DNA of 64,000 bases from Labyrinthula sp. Ha (lineage: Eukaryota > Sar > Bigyra > Labyrinthulida > Labyrinthulaceae): the NCBI GenBank assembly GCA_015227615.1, contig JAALGZ010000009.1, positions 248,001 to 312,000 of the forward strand. Direction: 5' to 3'. The position numbers and the translations under genes are program-made. A model generated the notes under the pieces. That model had not been told where the DNA came from and searched no databases. It was given only the letters and a program-made list of their open reading frames with translations. Positions 19,814 through 30,100 of this stretch are shown piece after piece. Numbering within the stretch: the stretch's first letter is position 1; each line of letters opens with the position of its first letter.

Positions 19814-22800
19814 TTTTTTATAATTCACGCGTATCTGTACCTGAAAGGCGCGACCACAATCTTCTTAACATCGCGTGACGTTGAAAATCTTAATGCGCTA
19901 ATGAACATCTAACCCGCTCCACAATTATGTCGGTCTGTTTTTGTGCAGGCGAGATATTGCTTCAAATAGTTCCAGCAATACCCATTCCACGGGTAGAGGA
20001 AATTACGTTACTTCCTACCTATCGGTCGCGTGATGTTTGTCGGGTTTGTCTCGTTTAGGAACTTTACAACAGCCAGTAATCTCTCATTGAGTTCCCGAAA
20101 AGAAGTCTAGGGTTATTCGCTTAACTCTTCTAACGAGCAAAATTGCCGTCATGGGTTCTTATCGGAATAAAATTGACGATATGTACCGTTTATTTCATAT
20201 AAAAACTATTAACGGGAGGTACCGGTAACATATCTTATCAAAGAGTAAGCTCCCATAGTCAATAAAGCTTTTGGCATAGCGATAAGTTCCGTCTTTTAGA
20301 ATAATTCAATAGAGCTTACCTTTTTCCTGCATGAAATCAAAAACAATTAAATTTCACCCAAAACTGATAAACCCACCTTTTCTGAATTCAAAATTGTACT
20401 TCATAACATTTGAAAAGTGATTTCTATAAAAAGGCCTCATTAGTGCCTACAAGAACTGAAGGATTGCCACTTCTTTCGATTATAAATATCCAAAACGCGC
20501 ACACTATGGGTTTTCTCTTGAAAAAAAGTGGTATGTTGTACTCATTAATCTTTTCTTATTTTCTATCAATTAATTTGGGTTGTTGAGTATCTTATTAGAT
20601 GTTAAGCTTTTAACAACACACTTTTTTTGTACTGTAATAGGTAATAATATGACAAAGATTAATATAAATAAGAGGGAAGATAACTCCAAAATTATCTACT
20701 TTTAATTTAGTTTACTGTAATGTGGTCCTAAATAGATTTAACGTTAATTTTTTTAATAGCATATATAGTAGAAATCTACATTTTTTTCACAAATTTCTAC
20801 TACATGGAACTAACTGTTTAAGTTTAAGTAAAAATTCTTGGGCAATTCTAGTAGCTCTCAAAGTTACAAGCTTGATAAACCAACCATTTTGGCAAGTGGG
20901 GAAAACTGCAATGCCATCTCACTTACAGGAGAGACGAAAATATGGAAATGAGTTTCTAAAGAGCAGAAGAAGGACTTAAGTAGGGTAAGGTACGAGATTC
21001 GTGGCGGGAAGGTTCAGCAATGTTTTTGGAATCTTTTCATAGTTGAAAAAGTAAAATATCAAAGAGTTTCAATTAAAATTACTATATGCGTTGCGATTGT
21101 CACCAACTTGGATGATCTTCGCTTTTTGAGACGAATATTCAAGAATTTGATCATGATGTGCTATAATGAGAAATATTGTACTACTTTCTTGGTACAGTTT
21201 ATTCTTTAACTGTTTTCTTTTTCAAAGAGACAGTTTTTATTTAAGTTGCATATTTTTTTACCCCAATTAGTAAAATCCCTTTCTCCTTTAGGCTTGCAAT
21301 TTTGGAAGATTAAAATATTGATAAAATTTTTTATTGAAATCTAAATAATAAATTATGCTTGTGGTAGAGATTTAAGAAGCAAAATTTAGCTCTGTATATT
21401 TCTAGTTAGTTTTTAGATCAGTTAAATTAAAGTCAAAGATCTGTAGCAGCGGCCTAATGGGGATTTCTTGGAATTTCCACGAATTAAGCTCCTAGGGGCC
21501 GATGAGTACCCATACCTTTAACTAAGAGCCGTTCTCACTATGTTTCGTTACTTGGTATGACCCATTTAGAGAACAAGGTCAAATAAGGTTTTTTTCTTCA
21601 GCGTTTCTGAAATATTGGAAATATGCTACATCATTAGGAAGTTTGTACAGAATACCTCAGTTCTGAAACAAATTTATTTGTAGAGATGAATTCACTCGTT
21701 CTCTCAATTGGCGAAGTTTGCTTAAGCTCTAGACGAGTGCTCCTTTGAGGTATTACACGGATTGAAGTTCAGATAAGCTGCATTTAACCCAATATCAAGT
21801 TTCTTTAAAATAACATAAGAACACATCTGAGAAATAGAATTAACTAGTACAGATCTTGGTTTTTAGTTGTTGGGCGCTGCCACGTCCAAAATTTAGAGAA
21901 TTATAGTAAGACTGAGAGCTATCGTATTTTCAGATATGCAGATTTTCAATATTTGACTTTTGTGATTAAAATTTAGCTCAGTTACAGTTAACCAGAGAAG
22001 AAAAGCCTTGAAAAATGATTTTACAAGTCAGATATGATGAATAAATAGGGTATGAGATGAATCAGATGATCTACAGGCTTGTTAGTCATGATGTTACGTC
22101 TGAATATGTGTTTCTTAAAGATTTGTAAACTTAGTGAAAAGGACCCTTGATACTAACCTTTTTAGGGTTTTAGGTTTTTATCCTTATCAATTCATTTGAC
22201 AAAAGATGATGCGAAAGATTTTTCAAATGTAAGAAACTTAGAGGGTGACAATATTGTACTTGAGGAAAGTTTCGCAACAAGAATTAAAAATTATCATACG
22301 TATAACCTAAAGTAATCATGGCTTTCAATACTTAATATTAATATAATTATACAAGTTAGGAAATTTTCAGCTATCAACCTTGTTTTCAATTGTGTTTCTA
22401 GCGTTGTAGGAGGCTTGAATACGTGGTTCAGAATTGAAGACAGTTATAGGGCTCTTAAGAAAAATTTGTCCATAAAGTAATTAGCACCTTGCATTAACCA
22501 AAATATCTAGAAAATGTCGATTCATAAGAGCTTTTAATTCAATATAATGTTTATATTTCACAATTTGTGGATGAGATTTAACCTTTTCTTTCTTGTCTTC
22601 TAACCTAAACCAAACAGATGTGCCTAATTTATTATGTTTGGAGTCCTTAGCAAAATTGAATACTTAAAACCCAAGATTGTCTTTTAAAAGCATAAAGGTT
22701 GCGGACAACTAGTTCAAAAACTATGCTTAAATTACTATAACTAAAAAAAAACTGAGAAATCTGCTTTACAGGTCTCAGACAATTCGTCAAAACTACAGTT

Positions 22801-23393
22801 TGACCTCAAGAGAATAGAATAGAAAACTTGCTTAAAGCGCTCAAATATAAAGAATTAAACGAAAAATTGTTAGATTTCTCGCATAAAGTAATATCTTTAG
22901 GTGACAGTGATACACTATGCGAAAACTATGCGAAACGGATAAAGAACGAAATTAAGGCTTGATATTGGTCTGTATTACTACTATGTACAAATGATTTGTT
23001 TGACTACAATAATTGCCTTACAAAGGAGTTACAAGTGATTTAGTGTATCAAAACAGTATTTTTGAATTACCTTAGAAATTTTATTATTCTGGACAGATAA
23101 ACTATTCGTGGTGAATATCTGTTTTACTCTATCAAATTGTGATCTTCCTGATTGTGTTGAAGTTTTTTTTATTTATTATTATAAAAGCCAAATAGTGTTC
23201 AACAGTCGTAATATCCAGGTAGATAGGAAGTATGAAAAATTTTAGCAACAATAAATTCTTGGTAAAACTAACAAATATTACATCGATATAGCGGCATGGG
23301 TTTTAGGGAGTTTAAGGTGACTCTTGGTTCTGTTCATTACAAGTTGCCAATTGCAATATTGGCCCAAAATTTACTACAAATGCTACTCACAAA
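19814..23393. other. Gene desert
   Basis: No supported gene. An 85-codon plus-strand frame at 20722-20979 starts only with GTG and has no motif. A stretch near 21440-21520 is less AT-rich but has no identifiable coding content. A CATCGATA-like motif lies near 23280, about 110 bp upstream of the next gene. Confidence 0.5.
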
Positions 23394-24536
23394 ATGACAA
23401 AAGCAAAAGCCGAGGAACAGCCTACACCCAAATCGGTGAATAAGAAATATGTGAATTTTGAAGTTACTTCAAGCCTTAAAACACACCAGGAATATTTTTT
23501 GAAGCTTTTGGAACTTGTTCCAGAGGTTTATCATTCCCAACAACAAACAAGAACTATGCTTATCTATTTCTGCGTAAACTCTTTGGATATTTTGAACTCA
23601 TTGAACTTAATACCACAAGAAACAAAAAAAAGAATAATAACTTATATTAGAAACAATTTTCAAACCTTTGAGTACAATAATGAAAAATGCTCCGGTTTCT
23701 CTGGGTCTTCTTCGTATAACTTTAATCCTCCGCACATCACCATCACTTATACATCAATACTGGTTCTAAAGACACTAGATTCAGACTTTTCCTTTTCAGA
23801 AGAAGAAAAGAAAAATATAATAAATTACATGAAATATCTGCAGCGACCTAATGGCAGTTTTTTAGCAGTTTTACCACATGGAGCACAGTTCAATTTAAAT
23901 TCTGTAGATGATTACGACGCCCGTTTCGCTTTCTGCGCTTGTCAAATATCATTCCTTCTACAAAATTTTTCTGGGATAGATATTCCAAAAGTTACACAAT
24001 ATTTCAATTTGTTATTAACTTATGAAGGAGGATATGGAATGAGTGTAAATGAAGAAGCACATAGTGGAACAACATACTGTGCAGTAGCTGGTCTATTTCT
24101 TTTAGATGAGATGCAATCTACCATAAAGAGTAACCCAAAGTTAGAAAGGTTTTTGGCTCTCAAGTATAGTTTGGATGGTGTAAATGGGCGAACCAATAAA
24201 CCGGCAGATTCATGCTATAGCTTTTGGGTCGGAAGTGCGATTAAAATTGCTTTCCCTGAATTGTTGGATAACATAAATGTAGAACCCGCAGTAGAATTTG
24301 TTTTGCAGTGTGAAAATTTACTCATTGGTGGGTTTGCAAAGACTCCAAAGAACTTCCCAGATCTCATGCATTCCCATTTCTCACTCTTTGGATTGAGTTT
24401 AATGAAGTCTAAACATTTTTCCTTGGCCGAGGTCGTACCTCATGTAGGGATAACGAGACGGGCCTTTGAGTCTTGTGAGATGAATAGCTATTTTCTAGCT
24501 AGTGGAAAAGTTAACACAATTATTGCTGAAGAATAA
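23394..24536 (+). CDS. Protein geranylgeranyltransferase type I, beta subunit
   Basis: This is the catalytic beta subunit of the cytosolic heterodimer that attaches geranylgeranyl to C-terminal CaaL cysteines, for example of Rho-family GTPases. The 380-residue product shows prenyltransferase repeats with typical glycine-rich turns: CSGFSGSS (about 99-106), NGSFLAV (about 153-159), YEGGYGMS (about 210-217). The type-I signature NGRTNKPADSCYSFWVG lies at 264-280. Zinc ligands are seen as D272 and C274 (DSC) and H326 (DLMHSH). NKP-(V/A)-D-(T/S)-C-YSFW separates type I beta from farnesyl- and Rab-type beta subunits. Length matches the family. It is convergent with the RING gene. Confidence 0.92.
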   Translation: MTKAKAEEQPTPKSVNKKYVNFEVTSSLKTHQEYFLKLLELVPEVYHSQQQTRTMLIYFCVNSLDILNSLNLIPQETKKRIITYIRNNFQTFEYNNEKCSGFSGSSSYNFNPPHITITYTSILVLKTLDSDFSFSEEEKKNIINYMKYLQRPNGSFLAVLPHGAQFNLNSVDDYDARFAFCACQISFLLQNFSGIDIPKVTQYFNLLLTYEGGYGMSVNEEAHSGTTYCAVAGLFLLDEMQSTIKSNPKLERFLALKYSLDGVNGRTNKPADSCYSFWVGSAIKIAFPELLDNINVEPAVEFVLQCENLLIGGFAKTPKNFPDLMHSHFSLFGLSLMKSKHFSLAEVVPHVGITRRAFESCEMNSYFLASGKVNTIIAEE

Positions 24537-24629
24537 ACTTGCAGAGGAATTTCAGTATGTTTATTCATATCTTTTCTACTTGAGCCAAATTAACTGGAAG
24601 AATCATCGCTCTCTGGGCCATTAGAACCT

Positions 24630-24921
24630 TTATAAAGGGTCGTTACACATAGGACAAGTTCTTTTTTTTTAATAACCATGTATTTATACATTTTCTGTGG
24701 TACTCATGCTTTCCCTGGCATGAAAGTTTTGTTATTTCCTTTTTTTCCTCTAGAACACAGAGGCAAATCGGACACTCATGTACATCTTGGTCGTGTGTAA
24801 CTTTCAAGTTATTGCTTTCTGTTGAAATCTGTCTATATTCTCTGCTTTTCTTTTTCATAAGAACAACTATATTTCTCACGTGACAACTTTGGCTCCAACA
24901 ACTTGCTCTTAGCAGTTTCAT
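24630..24921 (-). CDS. RING-H2 finger protein, frameshifted at the last zinc ligands
   Basis: RING-H2 proteins are usually E3 ubiquitin ligases that recruit E2 enzymes. From ATG 24921 the frame encodes a basic N-terminus and then CPIC, a cysteine, H-x2-H and cysteine (CQGKHEYHRKC) and INTWLLKKK. It stops at 24643 without the final CP-x-C. In the next frame, directly after an A9 run (complement of 24662-24670), the sequence reads RTCPMCNDPL and ends at a TAA (24630-24632). One A fewer would give a complete RING-H2 finger. The alternatives are a homopolymer sequencing or assembly error, a true null allele, or +1 slippage. No membrane span is evident. It is convergent with the GGTase gene. Confidence 0.75.
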
Positions 24922-25295
24922 AGAAAATAAAACCTTGCGTTATGTTAGGTTCTCATAAATACCACAATATTGTATTACCATATATAGAAGAAATAGTTTG
25001 TCTGCTTTTCCTGAATAATGGTAGAGAACATTCTTTAAGGTGTCACCCCTTAGAGGACAAGCTAAGATATGAAACAAAGCTCTAAGGAGGATCTCTTCAG
25101 AGTTTCTGGGCCGTAGTAATTATTCATGTAGTATGAGTTTCATCTAGCCACGAAGGGAAGATGAAAAAGAAGCTGGCTTAGAAGATAGCAATTACCAAGT
25201 GAAAATTAAGAAAATAGAGAAGATTTGCTAAAATCGTTCACACATGATAAAAATAAATCTAGCTAACTTGAACAAATACTTTTCTAGTATAACCT
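24922..25295. other. Short intergenic region
   Basis: About 370 bp between the RING gene start and the stop of the LNR gene, both on the minus strand. It must hold the RING gene promoter and the 3' end of the LNR gene. No clear motif is seen. Confidence 0.4.
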
Positions 25296-26075
25296 CTAAA
25301 CTTCATCGATAGACTCTAACCTATCACGATTAAAATTAGAATGAAGATCTACAGAGTCAATTTCACCAGCAGTGGGCAGCTTACTACTCGTTAAAGACAT
25401 CTTATGAGCCATGGGTAGCTCCCCATCAGCTTCGTCAATTTCTTCTTCTTCCTCACGCTCCAAGTTTTCCAAATCTATTCCAGATGGCTCATCCATAGCA
25501 GTTTGTGGCATCTCCCTTGCCATGCTTATTGTTTGAGCCACAGCGACCTGCCTTGTAGAAGTATTCAATGAGTTCTCATTTTCCTCCTTTTTCTTTGAAC
25601 ATGAAGAAACAAGTTGAACAATACAACTCGGTTCTCCTGTATCCTCGTCACCAATACAAAAAGCTCTGATGCAACAACAACAAAGAAGAACCAAGAACAT
25701 GGCAATAAAAACATAAAAGAAATATTCACTGAGTTGCTCGAAATTATTACCTTGGTCAGAATCCGACTCTGTGCAGTCACCGGCATCGAAATCGCATTGG
25801 GCTATGTTACAACTTCCCTGGCAGATTCCATCCCCAAGCTGTTGTTCCCTGCAGCTAGAGCTAAGAAGTGCGTCCAAACATTCTTGTGATTGAAGTTTTC
25901 TTGAAAGGACTAGATTTTCAAACAGGGCAGGAACTACGTTCTGGTTCGTGACTCCTTCAGTGCCCATCTCCCGTTTACTAGCTAAGTAAGCAGCTTTACA
26001 TAAGGTTGAATGAAATGAATGGATTAGTGTGATGGATAAAATTTTCAATGAAGTTCTGCTTCGTGAGTACTTCAT
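25296..26075 (-). CDS. Single-pass membrane protein with one LNR (Notch/Lin-12) repeat
   Basis: The 259-residue product has a signal-like N-terminus and a lumenal part. This contains one LNR-type module at about 75-101, with cysteine spacing and the DFDAGDC end that binds calcium in Notch repeats. A membrane span at about 118-140 (YVFIAMFLVLL) is followed by a CCCC cluster likely to be palmitoylated. The cytoplasmic tail of about 120 residues is acidic (REEEEEIDEADGE) and serine-rich. LNR modules are known from Notch, PAPP-A, GlcNAc-phosphotransferase and many protist surface proteins. No enzyme domain is present here, so its role is unknown. Its upstream region holds several ATCGATA-type motifs. 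It lies downstream of the UBL gene on the same strand. Confidence 0.7.
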   Translation of the reverse strand: MKYSRSRTSLKILSITLIHSFHSTLCKAAYLASKREMGTEGVTNQNVVPALFENLVLSRKLQSQECLDALLSSSCREQQLGDGICQGSCNIAQCDFDAGDCTESDSDQGNNFEQLSEYFFYVFIAMFLVLLCCCCIRAFCIGDEDTGEPSCIVQLVSSCSKKKEENENSLNTSTRQVAVAQTISMAREMPQTAMDEPSGIDLENLEREEEEEIDEADGELPMAHKMSLTSSKLPTAGEIDSVDLHSNFNRDRLESIDEV

Positions 26076-26140
26076 GACTTTTTAACAGGTATTATTTCGT
26101 TCACTCACGAATTCTTCACTATTTCTATTTACGCAAATTT

Positions 26141-26227
26141 TATATCGGATTTGTAGTATATCGGAATATAAATGGAAAGCATTATCGATAATTTTCGATA
26201 ATTTTATCGAGATATCGGAAATCGATT
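26141..26227. promoter_or_regulatory. Cluster of ATCGATA/ATATCGG motifs upstream of the LNR gene
   Basis: Within 90 bp there are two TATATCGGA copies (26141, 26157), a palindromic TTATCGATAA (26182-26191), TTCGATAA (26195), TTATCGAGATATCGGAA (26204) and ATCGATT (26221). The cluster lies 65-150 bp upstream of the LNR gene ATG. A very similar cluster lies upstream of the kinase gene at 55701. Confidence 0.45.
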
Positions 26228-26270
26228 AACTTTCGAGAAAGTAAGAAAATAGTATATAAAACACTTAAGA

Positions 26271-27131
26271 CTAAGCTCGAACTCTGAAATAAAACGTATC
26301 GCCTGGACTTACCCCATTCGGAACAGTAACCCGCATTCTTCCATAGTTTGGAACCATCATTTCAATTCTATCACCCGGACCTGCGTTAGGGGGGCAGACG
26401 ACCTTCATCAATCTGGGATTCGGAGCACCTGTTGAAGCAGGGCGACCTGGATTTGGTGGTCCAATGTTATTCATAGGAGATAAAGGAGCTCTTGAGGTAT
26501 TTCTATTTGCTTGGGGCTGTCGAGATGCATCATTTAAACGGAACTCCATAAGTTCGCCAACATTTCTTTCTCTAGGAATGAAAGCTCGAACTTGAACACC
26601 TCCTGCAGTTGTTACCTGTACATAATTACCAGGTCCTCCTTGTGGAACCCTGAATCGCACTAGATTTCTGTCTGTTGCCTTTGTTCTTTTTATTTCAACA
26701 CTAACTCCATGTTTCTGTGCATCTTCTATATCAATAGTTAAGTTTTTGATAATAAAAACTGTCCCTTTGTCGTCAATGTTTGCTTCTTTAATGAGAAGAA
26801 GATTATTCTTAAGTGGTTTTCCTTTATATATAAGTCTTATTTGATTTGGTTTTAGTGTTCCTTCTTGTTCACATATTTCATTTTTTATATCAAGAATCGT
26901 ACATGAAGTAGATATTTGTGTGATTGGAAATATTGAACCGGAGATGGTTCGACACGTAAAACTAATTTTCTCGTCTAAATCTTCGCTGCTTTCTTGAACA
27001 TTAACTGCTTCTACTATGTCCTCTGAAGGGGAAGATGGGGAGACAAGATTAGGTTGAACTTGTGGAGTGTATATTTCGTCATCGTCTTGCGGGGATACTA
27101 CCGAAGCAAAGCTCTCATCTGCGGCACTCAT
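26271..27131 (-). CDS. Ubiquitin-like-domain protein with C-terminal PGD repeats
   Basis: The 286-residue product has an acidic, disordered N-terminus (1-50). A ubiquitin-like domain follows at about 53-130, with IKNEICEQEG, NQIRLIYKGKPL (the ubiquitin Q-x-R-L-I-(F/Y)-x-G-K turn) and a beta-strand end. It does not end in a processing Gly-Gly, so it is a built-in UBL, not a conjugated modifier. After it come imperfect modules of the form VxxPxGxxPGDxxxxxVP, best seen as CPPNAGPGDRIEMMVPNYG and VTVPNGVSPGDTFYFRV at the C-terminus. Such short beta modules occur in algal and oomycete proteins without known function. The ATG at 27131 was chosen because the upstream extension starts with TTG. The function is unknown; proteasome or chaperone contact through the UBL is a guess. 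Confidence 0.65.
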   Translation of the reverse strand: MSAADESFASVVSPQDDDEIYTPQVQPNLVSPSSPSEDIVEAVNVQESSEDLDEKISFTCRTISGSIFPITQISTSCTILDIKNEICEQEGTLKPNQIRLIYKGKPLKNNLLLIKEANIDDKGTVFIIKNLTIDIEDAQKHGVSVEIKRTKATDRNLVRFRVPQGGPGNYVQVTTAGGVQVRAFIPRERNVGELMEFRLNDASRQPQANRNTSRAPLSPMNNIGPPNPGRPASTGAPNPRLMKVVCPPNAGPGDRIEMMVPNYGRMRVTVPNGVSPGDTFYFRVRA

Positions 27132-30100
27132 CCTTTTTAAAGTTGGATTTTGCAATTGCTAATTTTGGTATGTGGTAATGCAAGATTAATATTTTGTTCA
27201 AAACCCTAACTAGGTATTACGCAAACTACAAATTAAGCACTAGAACAAATGAAAATAACATGAGCATGGAAAGCACATTGTTTTCAACCCCGTTTCCCAT
27301 TGTTCATAACTTTTGTTAAGCTCTGGACTATTTTGCTTAGCTTTGAACCAAAGCTGGTTGAGTGATAGAACTTTTGTTAGCAGATCTATACCATTGTTGA
27401 ACTCTAGAAACCCATAAGCAATTATGTTTTGGTACCTCTTAAAGAGAAAGGTAACTCCAACTTTTAAAATCAGGTAGCCAATTTTTATATCACTGATTTA
27501 TCACAATTGACTTTCATGAAATCAAAATGTTAAAGTGCTCCCAGTAAAAAATGGTTGCGCAGTACAATAATTTCATTCCATAGAAAGATAGTTCGAAGTT
27601 ATGTACTGTTCATGAGATGAAACAAAAATATACTAAAAATAAAATCATATTTTATTAGATAAAATTTAATTATGTCTTAATAAAGACACTGGGGCTATGT
27701 ATATCGCGTTGTTCTCCAGTTGCGATTCTTTCTTTATCGTGGAGATGGGCAAGGTAATGGTTTGGCCACCTCTGACCTGTCGGTTTCAAATTTAAAACTT
27801 ATATTTATGATAAACTTAAAGTTGTTAATTTTAAACCTATTTAGGCAATAGTTATTAACCCATGTGTTTTTTCGGGAAAATATTTGACAACAAGAATATA
27901 TCTCTGCTTCCCGTTGTTTCCGGTAAGTTAGAAAACCTAATTTCAAAGGCTCGACTACATTGTCGATTTCCTTACACTTCGATCTGCCTTATTCACATAA
28001 TAGTAAGCAGGTAATGTTTACAATTTTTGGAGGTTCTTGCAAATGCAATAGATCAACCTGGTTCCTGGGAGTTGAAGCTATGATGAATGAAACCTGGTAT
28101 GGCAATGTATTGCTTCACAAATGCAAGTGGGCTGGTGGAATATGGATAAATTACTTAGCTTCGCTAATAAGAATTATAAGACTGTACTTAACCTACATGA
28201 AAATAAACTATTTTCAGAGTATTGTTTAAAACAAAAATGTTTCCAATCAAAATACTCTTTTCTTCTCGAAAGCTGTGATAGAATCTATTTAAACTTTAGA
28301 AGTCAGAGACTTTTATGAGAAAACTAACTGATTGCGTGTAGCAAGCATCCATGTTGAGTCAATGCAAGATTATGGAATTACTTATTCCATTGCCCCGACT
28401 GTATTATATAGTGTTTCAAAGTTGTAAACTCTCAGCAAGAAAACCATTGTTCAAAACAAATGCTTTTTACTTAAAAAAATAAATAGAAATATCATTGCAA
28501 AACAACTTCCTTCCACGATCATTTTTCAAGATTAGTGAAATTTTTAATTAAATAGAACACTGTCTCACATTTGTTTTAGCTTTGGCAAAGGGAAGCGATT
28601 CGTGGAGAGCCCGTACCAGTATATATTTGAATGAATATCTTCTATAGTGCAGCGTTGTTAAACCTATGAATGAGAGGAGATATAAAATAAATAAGTCTAT
28701 GATTACTATAAAGTCACTTCACTTATTTAATAAGTAGAGAAGGTTTTATTCTGTATTTAATCTCGTAGAAGAACGCATAAAATATGATCGGGTAATTTAT
28801 GAAGAGGAAAACAAAAAAAACACAATCATTCCTTCTCTCTTACGGAGAAACTTTGTTATCTCCTGATATGCGATAAGAAACTTAGCTCAATCCGGGTATA
28901 TTAGCTTTAGAGCTGCCGTATAACTATAGGCCCATGCATTTACTTCAGTTCAACTTAACAAATCAATAGGGTCTGATGATCTTAGCTATATATATATATA
29001 TTAGCCCTATGGCCTTAATACGTAGATAGCTTGTGACTTGCTGTCAAGCAGTTAAGGACTAGGTTAGCTACCGAAATCTAATCCACTAATGGTTAGATAG
29101 AAAATCATGCAGATTAACAATTCTTGTGTTAATGTGTTTGCTCATTCTGGTGCTATACTTGTTAGGGTGCCTGAAACCGACTAGATATATAACTTGGTTT
29201 CTTAATTCTTGCTTTTAGTGAGCTAGTTTCGGAGTAGTTTACTTGGCAGGTTGGTTTTTCAGCTTTATTTACTATTAAGATTTTAATTATCCTTAGAAAG
29301 ATTATTTTAGTTGAGGTGGATAGCTACATTTCACATCATTTCTTACGGCTCAAGTGGACTTACAGTTCCCTCTAAAAAATTCTAAGATTTAGCTTACTTT
29401 CCGCTTATTCTATATTATGATTTTTTATAGCCTAAATATTTCAAACTTCACCACAAGAAATATCTATGGGTGACATAGGTACATAGCTAATAATTAATAG
29501 TATATGTATTAAGCATCAGATTTGTACAGGCTGTCCAAGTACCGTGTCATACATTCTGTTATTCTAGTGTACCCCCATTCCAAGTCATCCTACTCTCAGA
29601 ATTCTAGTAGCACAATGATTATTTACAACAGCATTGGTGGCTCACCCTGGATTCTCTTAATCTCACCTCAGAACAAAAGAAAAGCTAGAACTTTATAATT
29701 ACTGCAATTTTAGCATAAGGGTTTAGATTTGCCTATGAAGCACCAGTAAAAATAATTGAATATTTTATTTTATAATTAATGAATCTTGTTTAAGCGCATG
29801 GAATAGCTTTTCGACAAATCTGATGGATTTTTGCTTTTCTTCCGCTTCAGATCGACTTGAATCTTATTCCGATTCACCAGGGTATGTAGTTTGCTTAAAT
29901 GATAGTAATTGACTTGAGAGAGCACGAATGTATGTCCTAAAGATATATTACTAGTACATGGAGTTTATTCCAAGTTTTCTTATATCTGAATATTTGGCTG
30001 CCGGGCCTGGGTAAACTTTTAGTATTATATAGATGGTCCAGGGGATACTATGAGGTGGTTGCTGCAGAAAACTGCCATATCTATTGGTTCCGTATGTCGA

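Noticed and set aside
19397-19912. 171-codon plus-strand frame over the TRM1 end and CSD gene
   Set aside because: It overlaps two genes with recognisable domains in other frames and has none itself.
20722-20979. 85-codon plus-strand frame
   Set aside because: Starts with GTG and has no domain or context.
28885-28960. A-box-like TTAGCTCAATCCGGG
   Set aside because: The D-arm does not pair and the downstream B-box lacks the required final C; no cloverleaf.
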